From: Lachnospiraceae bacterium AB2028
GTDB taxonomy: Bacteria > Bacillota > Clostridia > Lachnospirales > Lachnospiraceae
Direction: 5' to 3'
Length of the DNA stretch: 64,000 nucleotides
Assembly: GCA_000621425.1 (NCBI GenBank)
Contig: JHYJ01000011.1
Span: forward strand, 24,772-88,771
The first letter of the stretch is position 1, and the number at the start of each line of letters is the position of its first letter. Shown here piece by piece: positions 53,845 to 63,436 of the stretch. The position numbers and the translations under genes were made by a program. The notes below the pieces were generated by a model, which had not been told where the DNA came from, ran no database searches, and worked only from the letters and a program-made list of their open reading frames with translations.

Positions 53845-56800
53845 TTATGCTACATCAGCCACAACCGTGTTATGCAGTTCATTTACAATACCAATAAGAG
53901 TATCAATATTCACGCCAAACATCTCATTTATATCATAATTATTGAATGGCTCGGTATTGACAATATCTCCCAGCTCGATATCGCCATTCTCACGCACATA
54001 ATTGATAATCGTCAATACAAATTCCTGCTGCTGTGAATTAAAGGTGTTCCCATCCAGATATTCACCAAATTTCTCGTTCACAGCCTCCTGGCTTAATCCG
54101 ATAAGACTCCTCACAAATGCTGCAAGGTTTTCTATGCTCGTAGTTTGTGAATAATCCTCCTGGGATCCCAGTTCATGCCAGAGAACATTTTCAAGTTCCT
54201 GAAGATCATCATTTGTAACAGGTTCCAAATTGTATATTTTTTTAATTACCGGATTATCGCTGTTCTCCACAAGGTAATCGATAACTTTCTCGCGATATGT
54301 CCTAATATCAATTGTTGTATCTTCCGGCTTGTATTCAGCATCATCAATTTCATCATGGATATCAATCTCGAATGCTTTCCGTTTCCGATCGAGATACTGC
54401 ATAAGATCCCTCAAAGAAACACGAAGCTTTTCCAATTCCTCAACAGTAGGTTTTTCCCATAACTCTTCACTCATCAAACGCTTAAGTTCATCTGCTTTAT
54501 TCCTTACCTGCGGAACAGAAGCTTTCTCTTTAAGCAAATACTGTGCCACCAATCGGAGTACCTTTACATGATTTTTGACATTATCAATTGTGCCGGTCTT
54601 TAACAAATCATTCTCAACATAATATACCCGGATATCAAATGACACCGACGAATAGTTTCCATTTAATCCGCTATCGAGCAAGGGTGAAATATGTTTCTTC
54701 GCCTCTTTTACCATTACCGGTGATAAAGAAATCCATGTATCCTTATCATAATACTTGTCAACATACTGCATATTTTCACGAACCTGTATTCGTTCGGAAT
54801 TCTTTTCTTTAATATTGACGACTTTTCCGTGTAGCTCGTTCTTTATTGCCATATAATATGCCAAATACCTTGCATCCTGCTGATATTCAAGACGCTGGAG
54901 TTCATAAAGCATATCAACACGGACATTGAACAGTCTCTGCGAAAGGGTAAGTATTTCTTTTCCTGCCTTTCCGTCCGGATTCTGGTCGAAGTACTCAAAA
55001 TTCCCGCAGTAATCAAAAATCTGGAAACCTTTTTTATTTCTCCCAGCCCCATAAATATCCTCACATAACCGGGTTCCCCGACCTATCATCTGCACGAATT
55101 TAATCTTAGACCTTACTTTTTTGAAGAATACCAGGTTCAGTACTGCCGGCACATCCACGCCGGTATCAAGCATATCGACTGACACTGCAATGCGGAATTC
55201 AGGATCCTCATCAAATTTAGCTACCAAGTCATCCCCATATTTCACAGAATAATCAACAAGCTGACATGTATTTGGCGGATAATCTGGATAAACATCACGA
55301 AAACAGTCAACTATCATCTGTGCGTGCTTATGGTTATAGGCAAATATGATAGTCTTTCCCATAGTTTCCCCACCATCAACACGCAGGCCATACTGCATCA
55401 GATCCTCAAGAACCCTTCGGCAGGTATCCTTATTGAAAAGAAACTTAAATATCTCATTTCCGGGAATATTAAAATCAGGTGTCGGCGGATCATCATCAAG
55501 GTATTCATCCAGCTGCTCCAGTTCTTCATCCGAGAGTTTTTTGAGGTCAATACCACTGGATAACATCTCGGATGTGCGGTTCCTTACGTTATATCCGACC
55601 AGATATTTATCATGAATAGCCTCATCAAGAGAATAATCATAGTTCGGCATTCCAGCTTCACACCCAAAAATCTGATAAGTGTTTGCATCAACCTCATCCT
55701 TCGGCGTAGCGGTAAGACCTACAAGAAAACTGTCAAAATAATTAAATATTGTTCCGTATCTGTTAAAAATACTTCGGTGTGCTTCATCTATGATTATCAG
55801 GTCAAATCGTCCGGTTGTAAAACGCTTATCCTCCGCATCAATGTAATTTATCATAGTCTGATAGGTGCAGAACATAAGACGGGCATTATAATCCTTTTCA
55901 CCACCTGCTGAAAGTTCACAGACGCTCATATTAGGAAGAAGCTTGGCAAAATTTTTCTTTGCTTGAGTAACAAGTGCTGTTCTATCCGCAAGGAACAGCA
56001 TGTTCTTAATCCAGCCGTTTCTTGTAAGAATATCCACCAAAGATATTGCTACCCTTGTCTTTCCTGTACCTGTTGCCATCACAAGTAGTCCCCGGCGGTG
56101 CTTTGCATTAAGCCATTCACATATCTTGGTAATGGCTATTTTCTGATACGGTCGGTTTGTTATGTCATCATTTATTTTAAGGTCAGTAATATCACCCCTC
56201 TGCCTACGCTGTATCATTAATTCCAGCTCTTCAAGAGAATGAAACGCCACTACATCCCTATCAGGATATATACCATCGATTATCCGGGTCTTATAACCAT
56301 TGGTATAATAAATAACCGGTCTGTAGCCATAGACTTTCTTCATGCAATCTGCATAAAGGTCCACCTGATGTCTTCCCTTTTCAGGGGATTCGGATGTCTT
56401 TTTCACTTCGACAATAGCAAGTGGCTTTCCGTCTCTTCCGTATAGTACATAATCGCAGAAACCTATGCCCTGGGCATTAGGCATCCCCTCAACCTTGATT
56501 TCGATTCCGGCCTTTGCCGGCATAGCCACATCTTCTTTCTCTAAAACCTCCCACCCAGCTTCTTCCAGGTAAGTATCTATATAAAGGCGTCTCGTTGCCG
56601 CTTCACTCATGTACGGCAGTTTCTTATAAGTCGATGAACTGCCGTTCTCCTTTGCCTCTATAAAACCCACAATAAATGAGACATTGTTCTTGCAGAGTTT
56701 TGCCTCCTTCTTTCGTATGGTATCGCCATGCTGGGCTTTCATACCAATAATCCGGACATAATGCATGGCGCTGATTAGCTCTGTATCATCGATATAAGCC

Positions 56801-56982
56801 GTTACAATAGGGCCGTCTATCAGTTCCAGCATGGTTGAATTCTTAGGCTTAGATTTTGCAGACTTTTCAAAAATGAAATCCACACATGCTTCAAGAAGTT
56901 CACGGCCAAACTTAGCACTCGCCTGATCAGACTTTTCAGCAATGACTTCATCTAATTTGATATTAAGATCATTTATATTCAT
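53845..56982 (-). CDS. hsdR: Type I restriction enzyme, R subunit
   Basis: Motor and nuclease subunit of 1,045 residues. A DUF4145-like N-terminus is followed by the HsdR nuclease core (GFCDYVLYGRDGKPLAIVEVKKTSE, D...EVK) near 180, then a superfamily 2 helicase: Walker A MATGTGKTRVA, DEAH in LIIIDEAHRSIFNRYG, LVGLTATPKDEVD, and motif VI MIGRGTRLCED. The C-terminal part resembles the EcoEI R C-terminal domain that contacts the methylase. GGAAGGTGGGCTT places the start at 56982 rather than 56997. Confidence 0.95.
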   Translation of the reverse strand: MNINDLNIKLDEVIAEKSDQASAKFGRELLEACVDFIFEKSAKSKPKNSTMLELIDGPIVTAYIDDTELISAMHYVRIIGMKAQHGDTIRKKEAKLCKNNVSFIVGFIEAKENGSSSTYKKLPYMSEAATRRLYIDTYLEEAGWEVLEKEDVAMPAKAGIEIKVEGMPNAQGIGFCDYVLYGRDGKPLAIVEVKKTSESPEKGRHQVDLYADCMKKVYGYRPVIYYTNGYKTRIIDGIYPDRDVVAFHSLEELELMIQRRQRGDITDLKINDDITNRPYQKIAITKICEWLNAKHRRGLLVMATGTGKTRVAISLVDILTRNGWIKNMLFLADRTALVTQAKKNFAKLLPNMSVCELSAGGEKDYNARLMFCTYQTMINYIDAEDKRFTTGRFDLIIIDEAHRSIFNRYGTIFNYFDSFLVGLTATPKDEVDANTYQIFGCEAGMPNYDYSLDEAIHDKYLVGYNVRNRTSEMLSSGIDLKKLSDEELEQLDEYLDDDPPTPDFNIPGNEIFKFLFNKDTCRRVLEDLMQYGLRVDGGETMGKTIIFAYNHKHAQMIVDCFRDVYPDYPPNTCQLVDYSVKYGDDLVAKFDEDPEFRIAVSVDMLDTGVDVPAVLNLVFFKKVRSKIKFVQMIGRGTRLCEDIYGAGRNKKGFQIFDYCGNFEYFDQNPDGKAGKEILTLSQRLFNVRVDMLYELQRLEYQQDARYLAYYMAIKNELHGKVVNIKEKNSERIQVRENMQYVDKYYDKDTWISLSPVMVKEAKKHISPLLDSGLNGNYSSVSFDIRVYYVENDLLKTGTIDNVKNHVKVLRLVAQYLLKEKASVPQVRNKADELKRLMSEELWEKPTVEELEKLRVSLRDLMQYLDRKRKAFEIDIHDEIDDAEYKPEDTTIDIRTYREKVIDYLVENSDNPVIKKIYNLEPVTNDDLQELENVLWHELGSQEDYSQTTSIENLAAFVRSLIGLSQEAVNEKFGEYLDGNTFNSQQQEFVLTIINYVRENGDIELGDIVNTEPFNNYDINEMFGVNIDTLIGIVNELHNTVVADVA

Positions 56983-57059
56983 AAGCCCACCTTCCATATT
57001 TCTTGTTTATATCCTTTAACGATTCGAAATTTTTATAGTAAAGTAATTTTTTATATTTC

Positions 57060-58070
57060 CTATGCTACAAATTTTGATTTGTCGACTTGTTCAACAAAGT
57101 AAGCAAAATCTTCCTGTTCCTTCTTATCCGGAAGCTTTATGTAAGTAGATTTTACCAAATCACTATTTAGATTTTTAACCGTAGCCCCATTTACTTTTCC
57201 ACTGAACTGATTTTGTATATATTCACTTCGTAAAGCATGATACAAATAGAGTTCATTAAACACTTTTCTAAAACCAGATAAAATAAGCCATCCGTCATGT
57301 ACACACCCATCTATACCTAGAATATAAGGCCTTCCAAAACTCATAGAATTTGAAAGAATAAAGTCCCCCTTACAAACAGCCCTTGATTTTTTTGCTCCTT
57401 CAGCAGTAATTCTTTCCGATGTATGTGTTATATACAAAGAATTTTCAGATACATCACCTATCTTAATCCAATTTACACCTTCTGGATCATCTGTAATAAA
57501 TGATTGTATAGGTCTCGGTGATGCACCACGACAAATATCTATAACCTCACCTATAAGGACCTCTTTATTGCAATTATCAAAGAGCTCGACAAATCGGGCT
57601 TTGATAAGTTCATCCAATTTCTTTAACTCTTCTTCTCTATCTGCAATTATTCTTTCACATTTTCCTAAAACATCTACTATCTCAGCTTGTTTTTCCAATG
57701 AGTCCAAATTGAATTGCTCATTCTTATAATCTCTGAAATAGATATGTGGAATAGTTGCACCTGTAAAATATTTTTCCAGATGCATATATTTCACCACATA
57801 ACAAAGATATTCAGGTAAAACATTATCTTTAGGCAATAGATACTGCATAGTGCCAATCACTGAAGACTTAGCCGGATGAAAGGTTGTTCTCCCAATTCCA
57901 GCTCCATCCTTGACAACAGCCACATACGGTCTTTCCTGATGATAAAAATTCACATTTCCTATATATCCAGAAGCACCATAAATTGGATAATCACCTTTTA
58001 AACCAATAATATCCGACTGCTTTAAATTTGATGAGCCACGCTCACAAACATCTTCAAGTTTTACTTTCAT
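57060..58070 (-). CDS. hsdS: Type I restriction specificity subunit, copy 1
   Basis: DNA-recognition subunit of 336 residues. The first target-recognition domain (residues 1-160) is nearly identical to that of the copy at 59121-60200, with only four amino-acid changes seen (K/N, V/A, N/D, A/S). The conserved spacer helix EKQAEIVDVLGKCERIIADREEELKKLDELIKARF follows. The second domain (about 180-325) is unrelated to that of the other copy. It ends EQVDKSKFVA, shorter than usual. AGGGATGATATT precedes the ATG. The 10-bp inverted repeat sits at both borders of the second domain. Confidence 0.92.
   Translation of the reverse strand: MKVKLEDVCERGSSNLKQSDIIGLKGDYPIYGASGYIGNVNFYHQERPYVAVVKDGAGIGRTTFHPAKSSVIGTMQYLLPKDNVLPEYLCYVVKYMHLEKYFTGATIPHIYFRDYKNEQFNLDSLEKQAEIVDVLGKCERIIADREEELKKLDELIKARFVELFDNCNKEVLIGEVIDICRGASPRPIQSFITDDPEGVNWIKIGDVSENSLYITHTSERITAEGAKKSRAVCKGDFILSNSMSFGRPYILGIDGCVHDGWLILSGFRKVFNELYLYHALRSEYIQNQFSGKVNGATVKNLNSDLVKSTYIKLPDKKEQEDFAYFVEQVDKSKFVA
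57076..57085. repeat. GATTTGTCGA site A (3' border of copy-1 second domain)
   Basis: The 10-mer GATTTGTCGA, also at 59197-59206 (same orientation), with its exact inverse TCGACAAATC at 57586-57595 and 59716-59725. Each pair frames one variable domain. Confidence 0.65.
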
Positions 58071-58092
58071 AATATCATCCCTACAAACCTTA
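57585..58092. repeat. 508-bp direct repeat, left copy
   Basis: Covers the leader, first recognition domain and spacer of hsdS copy 1. The right copy lies at 59715-60222, offset by exactly 2,130 bp, with scattered single-base differences and no indels. Confidence 0.9.
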
Positions 58093-58101
58093 ATCTGTAA
58101 T

Positions 58102-59070
58102 TTAAGATATATATTTTCTATGGGATGATTTTACATTGCTCTGGTTTACCATTGCATACTGCATTGTTGTATCAATCTGGGAATGTCCTAATAATCTCTG
58201 TACCTGCTCTATTGGCATTCCCTTATCTATAGCTCTTGTAGCCATTGTCCTGCGAAACTTGTGTGGATGTATCTTAGAAACATTAATACTTCTTCCAAGT
58301 TCTCTCATCCGGATTTCCACTCCACTTATCTTCAAGCGGTCATATGGTGCATCCAATGTCACAAACAAGGCTGGGTTAGTATCCGTTCTGTATGCAATAT
58401 AATTCTGTAAATGCAATTTCGCTTTTGCATCAAAATAAACTTTCCGTTCTTTTCCACCCTTTCCAAATACGACACACTCTCTTGATTCAAAATCTATGTC
58501 CTTTATATTGAGATTAACCAATTCACCCACTCGGATTCCGGTCGAATATAATAGATCTATCATTGCCAGATCTCTTTTGCACGAACATCTGTCACGAAGT
58601 CTTTCTATATCTTCATCACTAATTACTTCCTTAACCTGCTTAATCGTCTTTATTTTATGAATCCGTCTCATTGGACTCTTTAATATATAATTTTCTTCCT
58701 CAAGCCATGAAAAGAAACTCGATATATTCCGTCTTATATTATCAACCGTAACCTTGCTACAATTGTTGATCTTTTGGTAGTCCGACAAATATGATCTCAT
58801 ATCTTCCGTAGTGATTTTTCTTATCGGACTTTTCACATTTTTCAGCATATGTGCTATCGTCACACGATAATACTGCGTAGTTCTTGCCGAACACCCTTCA
58901 ATAGCTTTAGCCTCAAGAAACATCTTAAGATATTCTTCATTTGATATCAGTTTCTTTTCTTCCGTCTTTTCTAAAAAAACTTTCAGCATAACCTCCTGAA
59001 GCTTTTTCATCTGAGAAACAGATAAAAACTCTGACATCTCGTTTAGAATAGCAACAACTTTCTCTTCCAT
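58102..59070 (-). CDS. Tyrosine recombinase lying between the hsdS genes
   Basis: A 322-residue XerC/D-like integrase. An N-terminal SAM-like core-binding domain (SARTTQYYRVTIAHML, VTVDNIRRNISSFFSWLEEE) is followed by the catalytic domain with all residues visible: Arg in LLYSTGIRVGELVNL, Lys in FGKGGKERKVYF, HxxR in IHPHKFRRTMATRA, His in LLGHSQIDTTMQYA and the Tyr nearby. AAGGAGATACCAAT places the start at 59070. It probably recombines the hsdS variable domains at the GATTTGTCGA repeats. Confidence 0.93.
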   Translation of the reverse strand: MEEKVVAILNEMSEFLSVSQMKKLQEVMLKVFLEKTEEKKLISNEEYLKMFLEAKAIEGCSARTTQYYRVTIAHMLKNVKSPIRKITTEDMRSYLSDYQKINNCSKVTVDNIRRNISSFFSWLEEENYILKSPMRRIHKIKTIKQVKEVISDEDIERLRDRCSCKRDLAMIDLLYSTGIRVGELVNLNIKDIDFESRECVVFGKGGKERKVYFDAKAKLHLQNYIAYRTDTNPALFVTLDAPYDRLKISGVEIRMRELGRSINVSKIHPHKFRRTMATRAIDKGMPIEQVQRLLGHSQIDTTMQYAMVNQSNVKSSHRKYIS

Positions 59071-59120
59071 ATTGGTATCTCCTTTCATAGATACCAACAT
59101 CCTTCAACCAATAATTTTCC

Positions 59121-60200
59121 TTATCCAAAATATTCCTGCATCAAACTATCAAATAGCAATTTTGTTTCATCTAACGATTTTTGCACCTCAACTTTTGATT
59201 TGTCGACTTGTTTTATAAACTCAACAAATTCATCTTGCTTCTCTTTTTCCGGCACAATAACCTTTAATTCACTAAGGATTTTAAGGTTAATATTCTTCTG
59301 TGCTGACTCAGGTGCTTGCGATTCAAGTATTGCCTGAAAAAAAGAAAACCAATAGTGAATAAATATATTGCTCGTCCTTTCATTAGCTGTAAATCCAACA
59401 ACACTATCAGGAAAACAAGCATCAAATTCAAGAATCGCTGTCTTGGCGATATTCGCTGCAATAGTTATGCACAGAGTCCCCTTGTGCCACATCTTGCTCT
59501 GCTTTAACCCAAGTTCTGAATATGTACTGCTGTAAGATGTAATGTATAATCCTGCGTTTGCAACATCGCCTGTTTGTATCAAAGGGTAATCTCCGCCTAA
59601 CAATTTAGGATCGTTTCTAGGTCTATGCTTGGACACTCCTCTAGCAAACTCACCCAATTCTGGTAGTGTAGCTTCTGGTAATCCATATGAGTTAGAAACA
59701 GGATCACCAAACATCTCGACAAATCGGGCTTTGATAAGTTCATCCAATTTCTTTAACTCTTCTTCTCTATCTGCAATTATTCTTTCACATTTTCCTAAAA
59801 CATCTACTATCTCAGCTTGTTTTTCCAATGAGTCCAAATTGAATTGCTCATTCTTATAATCTCTGAAATAGATATGTGGAATAGTTGCACCTGTAAAATA
59901 TTTTTCCAGATGCATATATTTCACCACATAACAAAGATATTCAGGCAAAACATTATCTTTAGGCAATAGATACTGCATAGTGCCAATCACTGAAGACTTA
60001 GCCGGATGAAAGGTTGTTCTCCCAATTCCAGCTCCATCCTTGACAACAGACACATATGGTCTTTCCTGATGATAAAAATCCGCATTTCCTATATATCCAG
60101 AAGCACCATAAATTGGATAATCACCGTTTAAACCAATAATATCCGACTGCTTTAAATTTGATGAGCCACGCTCACAAACATCTTCAAGTTTTACTTTCAT
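59121..60200 (-). CDS. hsdS: Type I restriction specificity subunit, copy 2
   Basis: A 359-residue HsdS directly after hsdM, so it is probably the expressed copy. The first recognition domain and central spacer match copy 1 (57060-58070). The second domain differs (SNSYGLPEATLPELGEFARG, KSALCITIAANIAKTAIL-like LCITIAANIAKTAILEF), followed by the C-terminal helix FIKQVDKSKVEVQKSL and KLLFDSLMQEYF. AGGGATGATACT sets the start at 60200. Two conserved helices are needed to bind two HsdM subunits; both are present here. Confidence 0.93.
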   Translation of the reverse strand: MKVKLEDVCERGSSNLKQSDIIGLNGDYPIYGASGYIGNADFYHQERPYVSVVKDGAGIGRTTFHPAKSSVIGTMQYLLPKDNVLPEYLCYVVKYMHLEKYFTGATIPHIYFRDYKNEQFNLDSLEKQAEIVDVLGKCERIIADREEELKKLDELIKARFVEMFGDPVSNSYGLPEATLPELGEFARGVSKHRPRNDPKLLGGDYPLIQTGDVANAGLYITSYSSTYSELGLKQSKMWHKGTLCITIAANIAKTAILEFDACFPDSVVGFTANERTSNIFIHYWFSFFQAILESQAPESAQKNINLKILSELKVIVPEKEKQDEFVEFIKQVDKSKVEVQKSLDETKLLFDSLMQEYFG

Positions 60201-60222
60201 AGTATCATCCCTACAAACCTTA
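59715..60222. repeat. 508-bp direct repeat, right copy
   Basis: Pairs with 57585-58092. Both copies lie in the same orientation, so homologous exchange would delete, not invert, the recombinase and one hsdS. Confidence 0.9.
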
Positions 60223-60259
60223 ATTTGCACTCAACCCAACACTACATTAAACTGCTAGA

Positions 60260-61765
60260 CTACCTTTTAATCCCTAACAGCTTCTTCAATTCCTTTGTTT
60301 CTTTTTCAACATCCTTGTTTATTCTCTCAATTTCCTTGATTATCTCTTCCGTAGGCGGATATTCTACGGCAACATACTCTGTCTTTTTATATTTATTAAT
60401 TGACAGATCATAATCTTCTTTGCGGATATCATCCACAGGAACCAGGAAACTCTGTTCTGTCCTTTCACGCTTCTTTTCCTTATCAAGATTATGAAACCTA
60501 TTTATAATATCAGGTATATCATTTTCTTTAACCGGACTCCTCTTATCGTCAAGGCTATATCCATCAGCCTTCATATCATAAAACCAGACATCATCCGTTC
60601 CGCCTGAATTGGTTTTTGTGAACACAAGAATTGCAGTTGACACTCCTGCATATGGCTTAAACACACCAGACGGCATGGAAATCACAGCACGCAAATGCTG
60701 GTTTTCCACAATTTCCTTTCTGAGTGCCTTATGTGCAGTGCTGCTTCCGAACAATACGCCATCAGGGACAATGGATGCACACCTACCGCCGACCTTTAAC
60801 ATCTTCGTAAATAAAGCCATAAACAATAGTTCAGTCTTACTGGTCTTGCATAAAGCCATCAAATCTTTACTGATTTCCTCTTGAAATACACTGCCCTTAA
60901 ACGGCGGATTTGCCATAATCAGTGTATATTCTTCTCGTTCGGTATTATCACCGGAAAGTGAATCCTGATACTTGATGTTAGGATCCTCCACACCATGAAG
61001 CATCATGTTCATAGCTCCTATACGGAGCATGGACTGGTCTGTATCAAAACCGGAAAACATACCTGACTTAAAATACTTCAGATTATCATTTTTCATCAGC
61101 TCCTTTTTCTGATGTTCAGATACATATGATGCACTCGAAAGCAGGAATCCGGCACTTCCCATTGCAGGATCCAGAACCCGGTCAGAAAGTGTCGGCTGCA
61201 TCAGTTCAACAATCATATTTATGATGTGTCGTGGTGTACGGAACTGTCCGTTTTCTCCGGCCGCAGCAATTTTCCCTAGCAGATACTCGTAGACATCACC
61301 CATTATGTCCTTGTTGTTCATATCCATAGCATCTATTCCGTCAACAACCTTTGCCAGAACCTTTGCGGTAGGAATCAGAAATACAGTATCTTTCATGTAT
61401 CTGCTGAAAGCTGTATCCTTTCCATCACCTATGGTCTTAATAAACGGAAAAACATATGTCTGAATATTGTTCAGCATTTCTCCAGGTTCAAAATTGTGGA
61501 ATACATTCCACCTGAGATTCTTAAAATCAGTCTCAACCCTGGGATTTTCACTAATAACACAGATTCCCTCCTTGAACACCTTATTTTTAAGTGGAACCTT
61601 CAATGCGTTTGCATTTGCTTCGGCCTTCAGCTGGTTGTCATCCAGCAGTTTCATGAACATCAGATAGGTAATCTGCTCCAGCACAGTGATAGGGCTCGTA
61701 ATTCCACCAGTCCATATAGTGTCCCAAATGGAATCCACCTTGTTTTTCATTTCACCAGTAATCAT
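60260..61765 (-). CDS. hsdM: Type I restriction-modification methylase subunit
   Basis: N6-adenine DNA methyltransferase of 501 residues. The N-terminal helical domain (DSIWDTIWTGGITSPITVLEQITYLMF) is followed by the SAM motif I VLDPAMGSAGFLL near 205, and the catalytic motif IV LIMANPPFKG (NPPF). The C-terminal tail contacts HsdS. AAGGAGATTTTAA precedes the start. First gene of the hsd locus: hsdM, hsdS, recombinase, hsdS, hsdR. Confidence 0.96.
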   Translation of the reverse strand: MITGEMKNKVDSIWDTIWTGGITSPITVLEQITYLMFMKLLDDNQLKAEANANALKVPLKNKVFKEGICVISENPRVETDFKNLRWNVFHNFEPGEMLNNIQTYVFPFIKTIGDGKDTAFSRYMKDTVFLIPTAKVLAKVVDGIDAMDMNNKDIMGDVYEYLLGKIAAAGENGQFRTPRHIINMIVELMQPTLSDRVLDPAMGSAGFLLSSASYVSEHQKKELMKNDNLKYFKSGMFSGFDTDQSMLRIGAMNMMLHGVEDPNIKYQDSLSGDNTEREEYTLIMANPPFKGSVFQEEISKDLMALCKTSKTELLFMALFTKMLKVGGRCASIVPDGVLFGSSTAHKALRKEIVENQHLRAVISMPSGVFKPYAGVSTAILVFTKTNSGGTDDVWFYDMKADGYSLDDKRSPVKENDIPDIINRFHNLDKEKKRERTEQSFLVPVDDIRKEDYDLSINKYKKTEYVAVEYPPTEEIIKEIERINKDVEKETKELKKLLGIKR

Positions 61766-61825
61766 TTAAAATCTCCTTTGCTATTATTAATCTCCATAGC
61801 TGATTAACTCACATATTTCATAAAT

Positions 61826-62080
61826 CTAAGCCAGGCCAGACAAATATACGTCTGAACATAATAAATCTTCTATTTGGGATAATGAAATCATGATACCACT
61901 TGTGATAGTTTTAGAATTATAAACTATGACATTCATGGTCTTTGAGACTATCTCTGATAAACCAGGCATAATCCAGGCAAAATTATCCTTTTCTGTTGGA
62001 TCTGTCCCCGAAATAATCTTCAGTTGTTTGTCTTTTAAACCACGATTTAACCCCCAAATAAGACTCTTAAATTTTACCAT
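61826..62080 (-). CDS. Small hypothetical protein at the right edge of the island
   Basis: An 84-residue frame (MVKFKSLIWGLNRGLKDKQLK ... SDVYLSGLA) behind AAGGGGTAAA. It has no recognised domain and could be a real short gene or the remnant of a longer one cut by insertion of the hsd locus, 60 bp before the hsdM start. Confidence 0.4.
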   Translation of the reverse strand: MVKFKSLIWGLNRGLKDKQLKIISGTDPTEKDNFAWIMPGLSEIVSKTMNVIVYNSKTITSGIMISLSQIEDLLCSDVYLSGLA

Positions 62081-62170
62081 TTTACCCCTTCAAATTCAAA
62101 TAGACTCCAGACCTTCAGCCATTATGTTAACCATGCAAAAAGGGGCACAATTTTACTTTATGAATACTTA

Positions 62171-63199
62171 TCATTTCCAATACCCAAAATAATCCGGCAC
62201 AGCCATACAGCTATCCTCTCTCGATAATTGAACAAGCATTTCCGCCTCATCGGCATCTATCAGTATGGATCCACCATATACAACTGCATAGTATTCATTA
62301 TCAGTCTGGTTATACAGTACTGCACCCCACATCTGTTCAGGAATAGGAATGCCATAATTTAGGAGCACCCAGTAATCACCGGTCTTGTCATAGGCTGTCC
62401 CTGTGTCCAGTATTTCCGTGATATCCCCGTTCATGCTTTTAGTAAATAATGTAATAGAAACTCTTTCCCTCAACTTCTCCTCAGGAAGCTCGTCACTGTA
62501 ATTCTGACAATTACTGTCATAAGTTCCGCTGAATACCTTGGGATTGCCGCTTTCATCCTTCATATGGTCTTTTACATATAAACATACATCAAAATTATTT
62601 TCCGCTGTCTCATGTATATTTATATAAACCTTCGGTGCATAATTCAAAGCCGCATTGTTTTCCTCAAAGTACACTATATCCTGCTCTATATCGCTCGCCC
62701 CATTAGGATATACCGACAGGAATTCTTCTCTGAACCCTGAATCATAGTTATTAATAAAACTTCCAAGTGTCATGTTTATATCAGACAGTTCTTTTGTCCC
62801 GGTATTATTAGGATCAAAAAATGCAACCATCATAATTTCGCTGGTATTATCCAGAATCTTTTTGTCATATTCAATTATCATATCCTGAAGTCGGGATAAC
62901 TTTTCACCATTAGCATCTGTCCTATCTGTATATGAATATATACTTCGTGCAAGATCATGGTCTTTTTGATTAAGCGCCTTTTCAAATACATCCTCCAAGC
63001 CATACTTTGCCTCAAGGTTATCCGGCTCGACATCAAGTGCCTGTTCATAATAATCCGCTGCAAGACTGTACTCTTTGTGTTCAAGCGCCAGGTTGCCGTT
63101 TTCAATTAATTCTGATGCCTTTTCCGCATTTCCGCATCCGGCTAAAAATAACAATAGCGGTGCAGTGATCAATAATCCTTTTAAGTTCTTCAGTGTCAT
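62171..63199 (-). CDS. TPR-containing lipoprotein
   Basis: A 342-residue predicted lipoprotein. MTLKNLKGLLITAPLLLFLAGCG is a lipoprotein signal with lipobox LAGC. Residues 25-85 form one or two tetratricopeptide-like units (ASELIENGNLALEHKEYSLAADYYEQALDVEPDNLEAKYGL). The rest is an unknown mixed domain (ending DSCMAVPDYFGYWK). GGAGGAAGAAAG places the start at 63199; the frame is open 39 codons upstream. Confidence 0.8.
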   Translation of the reverse strand: MTLKNLKGLLITAPLLLFLAGCGNAEKASELIENGNLALEHKEYSLAADYYEQALDVEPDNLEAKYGLEDVFEKALNQKDHDLARSIYSYTDRTDANGEKLSRLQDMIIEYDKKILDNTSEIMMVAFFDPNNTGTKELSDINMTLGSFINNYDSGFREEFLSVYPNGASDIEQDIVYFEENNAALNYAPKVYINIHETAENNFDVCLYVKDHMKDESGNPKVFSGTYDSNCQNYSDELPEEKLRERVSITLFTKSMNGDITEILDTGTAYDKTGDYWVLLNYGIPIPEQMWGAVLYNQTDNEYYAVVYGGSILIDADEAEMLVQLSREDSCMAVPDYFGYWK

Positions 63200-63364
63200 C
63201 TTTCTTCCTCCATCCTTATTGTTTCTGATAACTTTATGTGCTAATATGATTCTGTACGTATCTTTTCGGGGCATTTTTCCGCCTATATTCCGGGCCTGCT
63301 GCACTAAATTTAACATTCAAGCTGTCCTATAAATATGGGAAACACGCGTTCGCATCCAAAATAC

Positions 63365-63393
63365 AAAAAACTGCCGCACTTGTATGCGACAGT
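63365..63393 (-). terminator. Terminator after the Rpn-type remnant
   Basis: On the minus strand ACTGTCGCA pairs with TGCGGCAGT (one mismatch) across a 6-nt loop, followed by TTTTTTG. Located 44 bp after the stop. Confidence 0.75.
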
Positions 63394-63436
63394 CTTTCTA
63401 CATTTTACTTATATCATTCCTTTATGTTAGAAGGGG

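Noticed and set aside
57076..59725. Simple inverting hsdS shufflon
   Set aside because: The two hsdS genes are in direct orientation, and inversion between a 10-mer and its inverse partner would place a domain antisense; excision or cassette exchange fits better.
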